This document shows positions 8,067-16,026 of a stretch of DNA of 16,445 nt, piece after piece; positions within the stretch are counted from its first letter, which is position 1; each line of letters begins with the position of its first letter. The position numbers and the translations under genes are program-made. The notes under the pieces are model-generated. The model had not been told where the DNA came from. It saw only the letters and a list, made by a program, of their open reading frames with translations, and searched no databases. Source of the stretch: Phoronis ovalis. Lineage: Eukaryota > Phoronida > Phoronidae. Where the stretch lies: contig JAOXYB010022058.1 of the NCBI GenBank assembly GCA_028565635.1, forward strand, positions 586 through 17,030. The letters are read 5' to 3'.

Positions 8067-10711
8067 CATCTACTGCAAATAACTGAATCAAATCCACTAT
8101 TGTCTTCAATATGGAATATTGAATCTGCTCTCAGATATTCTGAAATTATATGGGCAATTTTTCTCTTTTGAATATCCAGTTGCATCGCTTGCTGGGCTGA
8201 TGATACCATTCCAATCATTTCCGCCAACAATGGTAACATACCAATGGAAACGGTCGCCATCACTTGTGCTATAGCTTCCAAGTTATAATGTCTTTCAAAA
8301 TGAGTAATAGTTGAAATCGTAAAATATAAAAACTGAAATGTTATCGCTAATTTTATAAACGAATGAAATAATTCCTTTCGTAACGGTCGAATTTCGTCAA
8401 TTATTCGAAAGAAAATTTTAGCAGATATACCAGGTATCATACCGTTTTTATAAAAAATAATTTTTGTATTGCGCTCTGCTTTATCAATAATAAGTGTTTC
8501 CTGTATTTCTTCTGTCTTATAAACTTTGCCATTCACACACAACTTATTGATTAATCCGCAGCCAGTGGACACTTCGTCGATTTTGATTATGCCGTCTTGA
8601 AAAACAACATTCGGACATTTTATTTTTTCATTTACGCGTATTGCTATATCAATTGTTTGATTGAAAAGTTCTGTATATGCACTGCAAGTATTTTGAATAC
8701 ATTTCCATAGATAAAACAACATCGTCGTAGATAGCACGGCGTATCCAACAACATCTTTTGGATATATGATAAGGGCCACAAAAGTAAATCCTGCAACCTT
8801 CCACAACCAAAGTAATCCATAATTAAACCACAAACCGAAAGCAAACACAACGTCAGAAGAAATAACGAAGAACAGCATGAACACAAGTATTTTGATTATA
8901 ATTACAATACAGTTTTTAAATGTTGATGCGTTGTTGGTGTCTTTAGGATGAATCCGATCAAATATAGCAAAAAGATAGCAGCCTAAAACATGTTTAACAC
9001 AAAATATCATAGGCAGACCGTAGTACACTAAAATAAAGCAAATAAGCATGAGCCAAATGAAAAATACTAAGATCCACAATGGCAAAGTCAAAATAATTAA
9101 GATAAGCTTGATAATTTTGTTATCAGAAAAGAAGCAAATTACTTTCAGTTTACAAAATATAGCTTCAACAGTGCTTAAAAATGACTGTTTCCAAAAATCG
9201 AAATTTAAAAGTATGTAAATTCTTGCTTTCAAGATGCCTTTAAACATATCAAAACCGTTATATTCTGTGTAGTGAATCCCACTGAATTTTTCAATATGTT
9301 GCCCATTCAGTCCAAAAAATCTGTCAATGCAATCAGCCGTTTCGCTTCTTTGTAAGCGTTTTGTTAAAAAGTTGCGCAGTGATCTGGGAATACAAAAGGC
9401 TGAAATGGTTGCAATAAAGTAAACTGCATACATGATGTAAGGTCCGCCATAGAAATATTCCCAGCTCTTCAAACTTGCACTAAAGCCGTAGAACAGAGCT
9501 GGAAAGCCAATAGGGATGTCAGCATGTAATCTGGGGAAAAGTGATCTGTACTGCATGTTTTTATAAACAATGATAATGATGTATAAGATAAATGGAGATA
9601 AAATGATCAACAAAAATCTGCGAATTCTATCAACAATTGGACCATTCCCTTTAAAACATATAAAATATCTAAGTATATTGCAAAGGCTTACGGGTGTATC
9701 TCCTTTAAAAAGCCATTTTTGTTCATCCCTATCGATATCATCAAACTGAGACACAGAATTTATCCCTTCAATTTCTCGATACCCATGAGTTTGCACATGC
9801 CTTGGATATTGATCTTTGTTTAAACTAAGTACTTCTACTTCTTCTGATTCAAAGACGTTTAAAAGAAGAGGACAGAAAAGGAAGGTGAGCCACGCCCATA
9901 CTTTTAGAACCCATATGAAAGTTGTTTCACGCACTTTCATCCTTCTGCCCAATTCTTCCATGTCACACATTCTGTATAGATAACCCTCTGATTGTCCGAA
10001 GAAATGCGATATATAATAATATACCCTGTTTGTGTTATAAACATCTTCATGTACGGTGTAACAAAATATGTTAGATCCATTTGTTCGAAGTCGTTCTCCT
10101 AATGCCTTATAAGTTTGAAAAATTAACTCATTTGTTTCATTTTGTCCCAACGCTAATTTAGTTGAACAGTTAGCTGGTACGATATTCATTATCAGTGTTA
10201 CATTGTAATTAACATATTTCTTCAAAAATCCCATGGAGACTAGTCCAAAATCGTAAGGATATTCTAAAACCGGAAATAAACCATTGATTCCAGTGTGGGT
10301 CCATGACCATATGTACGGATATAACATGAATTTAGATTCATGTGTCGCCACGGTTATATTGGGACGAAACAACATGCGAAGAAAAGCAAACTCATATCCC
10401 GTTTCAACGGCTGTTATAAAGTGTCCTGCTGTGTCCTCATCTATAACAATTGAACAATTTTCGGTTTCGTTAATTTGTACTAAATTATTAGATACCGTGC
10501 TTTCCATAGAATGATAGTTGGTATTATTAGTCAACACATGGTCAATATTTCTGTGTGTGATGTCCCCGAAACGTATACCTTCATGATGATTGCCGGCTGA
10601 TGTACAGACATTGAAAAACACAGTAATACAAATACATCCATACAAAGTGCTTAAAGTCATTATTGCCAATAAAATTTCTTTAAAAGGCTTAGTCCAATGG
10701 CTCTGAAACAT
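8066..10711 (-). CDS. orphan 881-residue multi-pass membrane protein
   Basis: This is a single uninterrupted frame; I do not recognise the family and assign no function. Residues about 12-35 form a hydrophobic signal peptide or signal anchor. Residues 40-264 look extracellular, with eight N-glycosylation sequons (N62, N81, N85, N118, N170, N181, N191, N211) and several cysteines. A membrane span follows at about 265-287, then an acidic cytoplasmic loop starting FESEEVEV (288-364). Further hydrophobic spans lie near 366-384, 425-442, 535-569 (long enough for one or two), 600-630, 633-651 and 655-670. A hydrophilic domain (about 671-782) is followed by two more spans near 784-803 and 811-835. 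This Met is preceded immediately by an in-frame TAA, so no longer start exists without an intron. The gene is AT-biased and intronless. A receptor, channel or transporter are all open possibilities. Confidence 0.88.
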   Translation of the reverse strand: MFQSHWTKPFKEILLAIMTLSTLYGCICITVFFNVCTSAGNHHEGIRFGDITHRNIDHVLTNNTNYHSMESTVSNNLVQINETENCSIVIDEDTAGHFITAVETGYEFAFLRMLFRPNITVATHESKFMLYPYIWSWTHTGINGLFPVLEYPYDFGLVSMGFLKKYVNYNVTLIMNIVPANCSTKLALGQNETNELIFQTYKALGERLRTNGSNIFCYTVHEDVYNTNRVYYYISHFFGQSEGYLYRMCDMEELGRRMKVRETTFIWVLKVWAWLTFLFCPLLLNVFESEEVEVLSLNKDQYPRHVQTHGYREIEGINSVSQFDDIDRDEQKWLFKGDTPVSLCNILRYFICFKGNGPIVDRIRRFLLIILSPFILYIIIIVYKNMQYRSLFPRLHADIPIGFPALFYGFSASLKSWEYFYGGPYIMYAVYFIATISAFCIPRSLRNFLTKRLQRSETADCIDRFFGLNGQHIEKFSGIHYTEYNGFDMFKGILKARIYILLNFDFWKQSFLSTVEAIFCKLKVICFFSDNKIIKLILIILTLPLWILVFFIWLMLICFILVYYGLPMIFCVKHVLGCYLFAIFDRIHPKDTNNASTFKNCIVIIIKILVFMLFFVISSDVVFAFGLWFNYGLLWLWKVAGFTFVALIIYPKDVVGYAVLSTTMLFYLWKCIQNTCSAYTELFNQTIDIAIRVNEKIKCPNVVFQDGIIKIDEVSTGCGLINKLCVNGKVYKTEEIQETLIIDKAERNTKIIFYKNGMIPGISAKIFFRIIDEIRPLRKELFHSFIKLAITFQFLYFTISTITHFERHYNLEAIAQVMATVSIGMLPLLAEMIGMVSSAQQAMQLDIQKRKIAHIISEYLRADSIFHIEDNSGFDSVICSR

Positions 10712-11305
10712 TAAAGAAAATTGAAGTTTTATCGCTAACCGACTCCCATAGGTATCTTTACTTTTTTAAATTATTATTAGTATAACAAAACAATTTAAAA
10801 TTAGCTTGTTCACTCCAATAACGAAGTAAACATTTAAATCATATATTTCATCATTTCTGCAATTTTTAAAAGCAAACGTTTTGTATTTTTGAGTGTTTAC
10901 AGTTTAATCCTTAAGACTGTGATAGATTACTGTGACCAAAAACTGTGCAAAATTATGTAATTTCATGCGAAGTAAACCTTTTATAAAACAAATATTTACA
11001 TTCATACTATTTATATAAGTTTATTACTGGCACATTGCAAGCTAAAAAAATAAACGCCGATCTTCGTCAATAACCTTACTTGTTTAGCTACTAAAATCCG
11101 TCAAACAGCGAGAATGTTGAGTTAGGTAATTATCGAAAATTAAATATTGTCCACGAATATTGCTGAAACCCTGGCATCAATCAAACTGCTTGCAGTGTTG
11201 TTCTTAGCAAAAACTCAACTGATCGTATCAGTTTTAGATAGGAAATACATGGATTTTATTCATATTGACTCAAATTGACTAAGCAGGACTATATAAAAAC
11301 AATGG
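10712..11305. other. upstream non-coding DNA of the membrane-protein gene
   Basis: No open frame of note occurs on either strand. The segment presumably holds the 5' UTR and promoter of the minus-strand gene. AT-rich runs dominate, and nothing else can be supported. Confidence 0.5.
11007..11017 (-). promoter_or_regulatory. weak TATA-box candidate upstream of the membrane-protein gene
   Basis: The minus strand reads TATATAAATAG here, about 300 bases upstream of the start codon of the membrane-protein gene. It matches the TATA consensus well, but in DNA this AT-rich such matches are frequent. I see no further promoter evidence. No strong splice acceptor lies directly before the start codon. 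Confidence 0.2.
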
Positions 11306-11405
11306 ATACAATATAAATGTGAGACTGTGTGGGCTGCATTGAAACCGAAACTAATTAAAATGTGATCTCTGAAAATTCGTTTCAACAATCATAACTTCAC
11401 GAGCA
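11306..11405. repeat. diverged local duplication, copy 1
   Basis: The core tgaaaccgaaactaattaaa (11340-11359) recurs at 11679-11698 with one change (caaatt for ctaatt). Similarity extends on both sides: gtgtgggctg against gtgtggactg before it, and aacttcacga after it. The copies lie about 340 bases apart and are too diverged to be recent. The origin is unknown; it could be a tandem duplication or two copies of an unrecognised dispersed repeat. Confidence 0.6.
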
Positions 11406-11645
11406 CATGTTTCTGCCATCGATGTTATCATTATCATTATCATTGAATCTAGTGTACATGATATATTTTTCAGCGTACCATTACGAAACTCCGTCCAGAT
11501 GCTCTTCAGTTTAATGATCATTAGCCATGGTTGTGCAAACTCGATTCAAGATTTGTTGTTTGTTTACGATGACTCAGTCAAACCATGAATCTGAACACGT
11601 GAGAGTATACAAAGAACAAACTATTTATTTACTAAACAGTGACTA

Positions 11646-11765
11646 CAATACAAACGTCATGAGGTTGTGTGGACTGTGTTGAAACCGAAACAAATTAAAA
11701 TGAGAATCCTAACGATTCCTTAGTCGTGACGTAATGTATTATAATCCTTGGATAAAAACTTCACG
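11646..11765. repeat. diverged local duplication, copy 2
   Basis: This is the partner of 11306-11405, in the same orientation, with about 20 extra bases before the shared aacttcacga. Directly after it comes cgcgcgcg (about 11766-11774), an alternating purine-pyrimidine tract that stands out in this AT-rich DNA. Confidence 0.6.
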
Positions 11766-11935
11766 AACGCGCGCGCCTGTCTTACATGCGTTTTTACTAT
11801 TATTAGCATTGATTGTTTACCGCTCAAAGAGCTCAGCCATGCTTTCCGTAGGTCTGAAAGTTCATATGTTGATTAAGCTGTTTCAGAAAACAATAACCAA
11901 TCAAACAGAATTGAAGTGGCGCCAATAATTCAGAT

Positions 11936-12145
11936 GGCTATTTAAGGAATTTCAAAAAATATTTTTTATTACAAAGTGCTCTCATTGGAAAATTCGTACA
12001 TTCACAAATTTAGAATGGTCAATATTTCGTTTTCAATTTTTCTTTACTATAATATACGAATAATAATTTTTCTCTGCAATATGCAATGCAATAGGGGCCG
12101 GTTAAAAAAACTGTGACATAAACTTTAGTCCAAATGAATGAGATG
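11936..12145. repeat. second diverged duplication, copy A
   Basis: Shared landmarks with copy B, in the same order: ggc-atttaa, a T-rich run, gaaaattc, attcacaaa, ttagaatgg, aatatt-cgtttt, taatatac or aaatatac, tttttctc-gcaat, aaaaaactgt-aca-aaactt and atgagatg. The copies are offset by about 240 bases. Copy A continues into unrelated DNA after gagatgtagg. Confidence 0.75.
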
Positions 12146-12176
12146 TAGGTGGCACATTGTCGCGCATATTTTGGAC

Positions 12177-12370
12177 GGCGATTTAACATAGGCTTTCATA
12201 AAACATTTTTTTATAAAAAATTCTGTCTTTAGAAAATTCAAAAATTCACAAAGTTAGAATGGTAAATATTCCGTTTTCATTGGCTAAAATATACCGGTAA
12301 TAGTTTTTCTCGGCAATAGATTATCAGATGTGGTTCAAAAAACTGTAACACAAACTTATAGATGAGATGA
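12177..12370. repeat. second diverged duplication, copy B, cut at the LTR boundary
   Basis: Same-orientation partner of 11936-12145. Its similarity stops at gatgagatg (about 12361-12370), within a few bases of the proposed LTR end at 12376. This is what insertion of the retroelement into an older duplicated region would leave, although copy A itself also ends close to this point. Confidence 0.75.
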
Positions 12371-12375
12371 CATAA

Positions 12376-12780
12376 TGTTATGCTTAGGAATGAAGTAAAA
12401 CACAACAAGGTTGTAAGGTATAAATCAGACTGAGTTTAATTAATGATTACAAAGGTTTAAAGAAGATTGCACCTTGACCATCAGGTGTTATGCTTAATTC
12501 AGAAGCCAGAAAACACGTAAACAATTGTATGGTTTGATCAGTTCATTCATTAGATAAAAGGGTGTTTATGACGCAATATCAAAGAAAACTTTTGGAATTA
12601 AGTATCTGGATTATAGTTGAAGCACGTACATCTGATTTGGTCAATGATTAATTAAGCTTTGACCAATCAATGACCAATGAACTCTAGTAAATACAAAGTA
12701 ATAAATATGTCCATTCATTCTGGATATTAATCAATTTTTAAGAAGGGAAAAAAATAAAATGTCTAATTATCAAAATAACA
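12376..12780 (-). repeat. candidate 3' LTR, about 405 bp
   Basis: Read on the minus strand the segment starts TGTTATTTTG and ends AAGCATAACA. It thus has TG...CA termini and a 6-base terminal inverted repeat TGTTAT/ATAACA. It directly follows a G-rich purine tract. Within it are a TGATTGG motif (an inverted CCAAT box) and AT-rich TATA-like sequence, plausible for an LTR promoter. The same TAAGCATAACA string also occurs internally (minus strand of 12486-12496), so the true end could be there. The matching 5' LTR is outside the window, so the call is unproven. Confidence 0.5.
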
Positions 12781-12790
12781 TCACCCCCGA
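12781..12790 (-). other. purine-tract-like site adjoining the LTR
   Basis: The minus strand reads TCGGGGGTGA immediately before the proposed LTR start TGTTAT. Ty3/Gypsy elements prime plus-strand DNA synthesis from a short purine-rich tract in exactly this position. The two pyrimidines make it an imperfect tract. Confidence 0.45.
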
Positions 12791-13205
12791 GGTCCAAAAA
12801 TATTCACTCCCGTGAATAAAAAAACATATCCAGAAGCAATGTACAATAGATTGAGTAATAAACATAAGATAGATATATAGATAACCACCACGAAACAAAA
12901 AAAAATAGAGGAATGTCCATTGCAAACACAAGACCATTACGACACACAATCGTTGTCCAAAAATGACATAGGTAGTTAAAGCATGGTCCAATGGCATAAC
13001 CAGTATGCACATTAGAAAAAATAAATAAATAATGGTTAAAATATTTTTTTTAAAATTATATGGAAAAACAGTCGGAGTCACTAAACTAACTACACACTAA
13101 AACAAATATACTAAATGAAATGAGAAAAAGAAAAGTTAACAAATGAAAAAAATCAAAAGTACTAAGTAAATAAATAATCAAACAATGGAACATGGATAAG
13201 CCAGG
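12791..13205 (-). other. non-coding 3' segment of the retroelement
   Basis: On the element's strand this is T-rich and gives hydrophobic chance translations (frames at 12770-13081 and 12804-13010). One of these runs across the purine tract into the LTR, which argues against its being a gene. It is best read as 3' untranslated DNA between the last ORF and the LTR. Confidence 0.5.
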
Positions 13206-13654
13206 TTAGTCTAATTCGTCTTCCCAGTTCTCTAAGGGAGGACCAAGAATAGGATCATAACATCGTGTGTGAGGAGGGGCAAAGATACAATGCTCCCGTC
13301 CCGGTAAAGGATACTGGAGATGTTTTAGGGTCCAGCTGCTACGGGGGCCCTGGTCGCTGGCACTGAGGAACAGGTAGGCCTGTCTCTGTTGTCGTAGATG
13401 CATATGGGTTTCGTACAGTGTGCATAGCAACGGTACCAGAACCTCCGGTGGACCGTTGCGACGGCCCCACCATTGGAACCATGTCATCATCTGTTCCGGA
13501 ATTGGCTCTTCGGGACATCATGAATAATTGGCATAAGGCGCCCATCTATCTCCAGAAAATCTGCCCAGAATGTGAATTCACGGGCGTGCCAGCGGTCGTA
13601 TTTTGGTGTGCCTTGTGGGGGTGGAGGGTCTCCAGCGGACATCATGACGCACGG
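13206..13654 (-). pseudogene. GC-rich ORF broken by an apparent one-base deletion, unrecognised
   Basis: This segment is much richer in GC than its surroundings. A minus-strand frame starting at tandem ATGs (13645-13640) encodes MMSAGDPPPPQG followed by acidic and aromatic residues. It runs to about 13512, then stops out at 13487-13489. From the same point the neighbouring frame is open to a TAA at 13206-13208 and ends ENWEDELD. The switch falls at a ggg run (13512-13514); one lost base there would account for it. The intact product would be roughly 146 residues. A splice-acceptor-like tract (TATTTTTTACCGCAG) ends at 13655, just before the exon-like start. I do not recognise the protein. It may be an accessory ORF of the retroelement or a captured host exon. 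Assembly error is an alternative to a real break. Confidence 0.45.
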
Positions 13655-13886
13655 CTGCGGTAAAAAATAGATATTGGTATTAAGAGTAAAAGATATAACT
13701 AAACACACGAATTACATGCTACAGACAACTGGTACGTGTGAAAGTATATAACTACTGATTGGGACCATATAGGTCTTACATAAATGAATAAACAAAAGAA
13801 GTAAGTATACCAACTTCAGTAAAATTAAACTAATAGTACAATAACAGGTATCAAGACCTGGCTACAGTAAGAAATACAAGAAAACG
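13655..13886 (-). other. AT-rich spacer with splice-like signals
   Basis: On the minus strand this contains GTAAGA near 13778 (donor-like) and ends with a polypyrimidine tract and CAG at 13655. It could be a short intron between the two ORFs of the element's 3' region. The evidence is only consensus similarity. Confidence 0.25.
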
Positions 13887-14351
13887 TCAAAAAATTACAG
13901 CAATGAAATCAACAATCATCGATAAGATTGCATGACCCCTCATATCAACATAATATCTGTTTGCGTGGCAGAATAGTAATGTTTCTACCGAAATAACGAT
14001 CCTACACGAGACGTGGGGATGCGTTGTCGTCGTCCTGTGTGTTTTGTGGTCTGGGGCATGGTGAGGGACTGGGTGATTGTTTATACTTTGAGTTGAACGG
14101 CCTTTGAAGACAACTAGTTTTAGTTTACACAAGGCGCAAAATAGGTAAATGCAACCCGTTAGGGAAAACAGAGAAATCAAGAAAGCTATGTAGGGCAGTG
14201 CAGATGACTGTCTAGCCATGGGTTGGATAATTGAATAGTGAATTTGCCAAAAGATGCTTCCAATAATCATCTGTAAGAAACATTTCAAAACTGTTAAATT
14301 AACGGAATGGTTGCTCCAAAAAATAAAATAAAAAATTATCGTTTTGTACAT
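13887..14351 (-). CDS. possible single-span membrane ORF in the element's 3' region
   Basis: The frame is open for 154 codons. A more likely translated portion starts at Met28 (14270-14268), which directly follows TTTCTTACAG, a good splice-acceptor match. Residues about 51-74 form one strongly hydrophobic membrane segment rich in L, F, I and A, followed by a lysine-bearing juxtamembrane stretch and a His/Thr/Pro-rich tail (about 88-114). The position after pol, a single C-terminal anchor and acceptor-like sites resemble the transmembrane part of a retroelement env. I see no fusion peptide or cysteine pattern that would confirm this. The last 40 residues may be read-through, and the whole frame could be fortuitous. 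Confidence 0.35.
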   Translation of the reverse strand: MYKTIIFYFIFWSNHSVNLTVLKCFLQMIIGSIFWQIHYSIIQPMARQSSALPYIAFLISLFSLTGCIYLFCALCKLKLVVFKGRSTQSINNHPVPHHAPDHKTHRTTTTHPHVSCRIVISVETLLFCHANRYYVDMRGHAILSMIVDFIAVIF

Positions 14352-14690
14352 GACGATAGTGCTGTCTGGCTGACTAATCTGAAAGAAACAGAGGGGATAA
14401 ATGGAAATTTAGTTGGGAGAGAAAGTGTCGTCGGCCGACGATACTTAACCAACCGTTCAGACACCATAATCTGCACTAGGTTATTGCTTTGAAAATTTCA
14501 TTGTGGGATAATTTTCGCGAACCTAAATGAAATATGCATATTTTTTATAACTTGAAATACGTAGTCTTATAATTACTTACTATCTGTTTATTGTACTGAT
14601 TTAATCGTACTAAATACTTGTTTACTAATCTGAGATTAGTCTTATTCTTATCTGGACTACGGAATCTTTTTATCTCTCAAACACTGTTTA
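14352..14690 (-). other. region between chromodomain and membrane ORF, unresolved
   Basis: On the minus strand there is a donor-like GTAAGT at 14580, an acceptor-like TTTCATTTAG ending at 14523 (58 bases later) and a stronger acceptor (CCCCTCTGTTTCTTTCAG) ending at 14379. A 43-codon frame at 14467-14336 is rich in R, S, T and P. A perfect palindrome ACTAATC-t-GATTAGT sits near 14624-14640 (centred on ctgag). None of these is individually convincing. Confidence 0.3.
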
Positions 14691-14881
14691 CTAATTAATT
14701 AGCTTTTCTTCCTTTTCCCGGCGTGAGTTCGAGAAATATGGAACTCTCGCAACAAATTGTCGGGAACATTGGTTTGCGGCCCAAGTAGTTTTTTTTATAA
14801 TGTTGCCACTTGATTAAATAATGTTTCGTATTATTGATACATTTACATCTTAATATTTTATCAACAAGATAAAACTGGGGT
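14691..14881 (-). pseudogene. chromodomain at the pol C-terminus, frameshifted
   Basis: The minus strand encodes FYLVDKIL, a short basic stretch, then HYLIKWQHY, the expected opening strands and conserved IKW of a chromodomain. Such domains sit after integrase in many Ty3/Gypsy elements and direct integration toward marked chromatin. After the IKW motif the expected tryptophan (TTW) is found only in another frame. The switch coincides with an A8 homopolymer (t-run at 14789-14796), a likely slippage site. The domain ends at closely spaced stops in both frames (about 14691-14697). A P/N/D-rich linker separates it from integrase. Confidence 0.65.
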
Positions 14882-16026
14882 TGACTATCATCAGAGTTAT
14901 TTATGGGGACTGGTTGGGGATCTGGGACCGTTGGATGTGCTTCATCAGCTGGGGTAGTGCCATTTACAGGGTCATCAGTGTTTACGGTTAGGGGTGGGAT
15001 AATTGATTCATTAATTACTTGATTACGTGGATGATTAACTGGTTGATTAATAGGTTGATTAACTGTTTGGGGAAATAAATTAATGTCAGCACGATCGCAT
15101 ATTTTTTCCCAAAAAGCATAAAATAGAGAGATAGTTGGGTTGCTTGCGTAGGAGCATTTCGTAGGGCCATTACGATGCCTGGTATCATGCAGTTCATCCC
15201 AATTGTCTCGGTCTTCTAATTTGAGGCAATTAGCCCGTAGGCACGATCAGATTGTTTGATTTGTACATTCAGTCTGACCGTTTGCTTGGCTATGGTAACA
15301 GGAAATTTTGAAATGATTAATTTAAATTTTTTTGCATAACTCTACCGTTAAATTTGAAACAAAGCACGTTCCGGTATCTGGAATTATGGATGTAGGAACG
15401 CCATAACGAGTAAAAACGTGCGTGTGAAGCACTTGGGCAGTTTCTAGAGCTGTTTGAGTTTTGGTGGGAAAGGCTTCTACCCATTTGGATAAGGGACAAG
15501 TTAGTACTAATAAATGTTTATAGCCATTCTTGGATTGTTTGATTGGTCCTATAAAATCTATGTGGATTCCGTCCATAGTAGAGCTAGCAGGTGGGATGGA
15601 AATAGGTTTTAATGGAGACTTAGTTCCGTGAATATCACGTTTAGCTTGTTGACAAACTGCACAGGTTTTAATATATTCTAATACTTGAACAAACATTGTA
15701 TCCCAATAATAACGTTGGCGAATGGTGTTATATACTTTATCAAAACCTAAATGGGCACCTTGTAAGTCAGAATGGTAGGCTGTAATTACTTAATTGGCTC
15801 TCAAGGATATGGGAACAACTATTTGGCGGACAAAACGTTGTAATCGGTTTTTATTTGTTCGGGGCATATAGCCCGGTATAGAGGTGATAAAGTATGTTAT
15901 TGTCAACAATATACTGGTCTGCGTGAATGATTATCTTTTTAGCCTCCTTATCGGAATTTGGAATTGTTTGATCGGTCAAATATTGTAGCATTGGTCCCAT
16001 TTCAGGGCATGCTGCCTGTTCAGTAG
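14882..16026 (-). pseudogene. Ty3/Gypsy integrase, decayed
   Basis: Integrase inserts the element's cDNA into host DNA. The zinc finger is H-x6-H-x29-C-x2-C, with His codons at 15774-15772 and 15753-15751 and Cys codons at 15663-15661 and 15654-15652. The catalytic core has Asp at 15558-15556 (HIDFIGP), Asp at 15378-15376 (IIPDTGTCF) and Glu at 15270-15268 (ANGQTE). The spacing is D-x59-D-x35-E, as in the family, all in one frame. Three stops interrupt that frame: TAA at 15790-15792, TAA at 15322-15324 and TGA at 15247-15249. Additional frame changes occur near 15850, near 15190 (into the MLFGKK frame) and back near the A-run at about 15105. The N-terminal part (16026-15850) is in a further frame. 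A P/N-rich tail leads to the chromodomain. Confidence 0.85.

Noticed and set aside
8644-8886. 80-codon minus-strand frame inside the membrane-protein gene
   Set aside because: It is an out-of-frame shadow of the 881-residue coding sequence.
12770-13081. 103-codon hydrophobic minus-strand frame
   Set aside because: Runs through the G-rich tract and into the proposed LTR. The hydrophobicity is explained by T-rich DNA.
13418-13663. 81-codon plus-strand frame opposite the GC-rich ORF
   Set aside because: It is antisense to the better-supported minus-strand frames and arises from the scarcity of stops in GC-rich DNA.
14640-14720. Alternative purine tract (GGAAAAGGAAGAAAAG on the minus strand) and LTR start right after the chromodomain
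   Set aside because: A plausible tract, but no TG...CA segment with matching ends follows, whereas 12376-12790 offers both a tract and matching termini. It is not fully excluded, and if true it would remove the extra region from the element.
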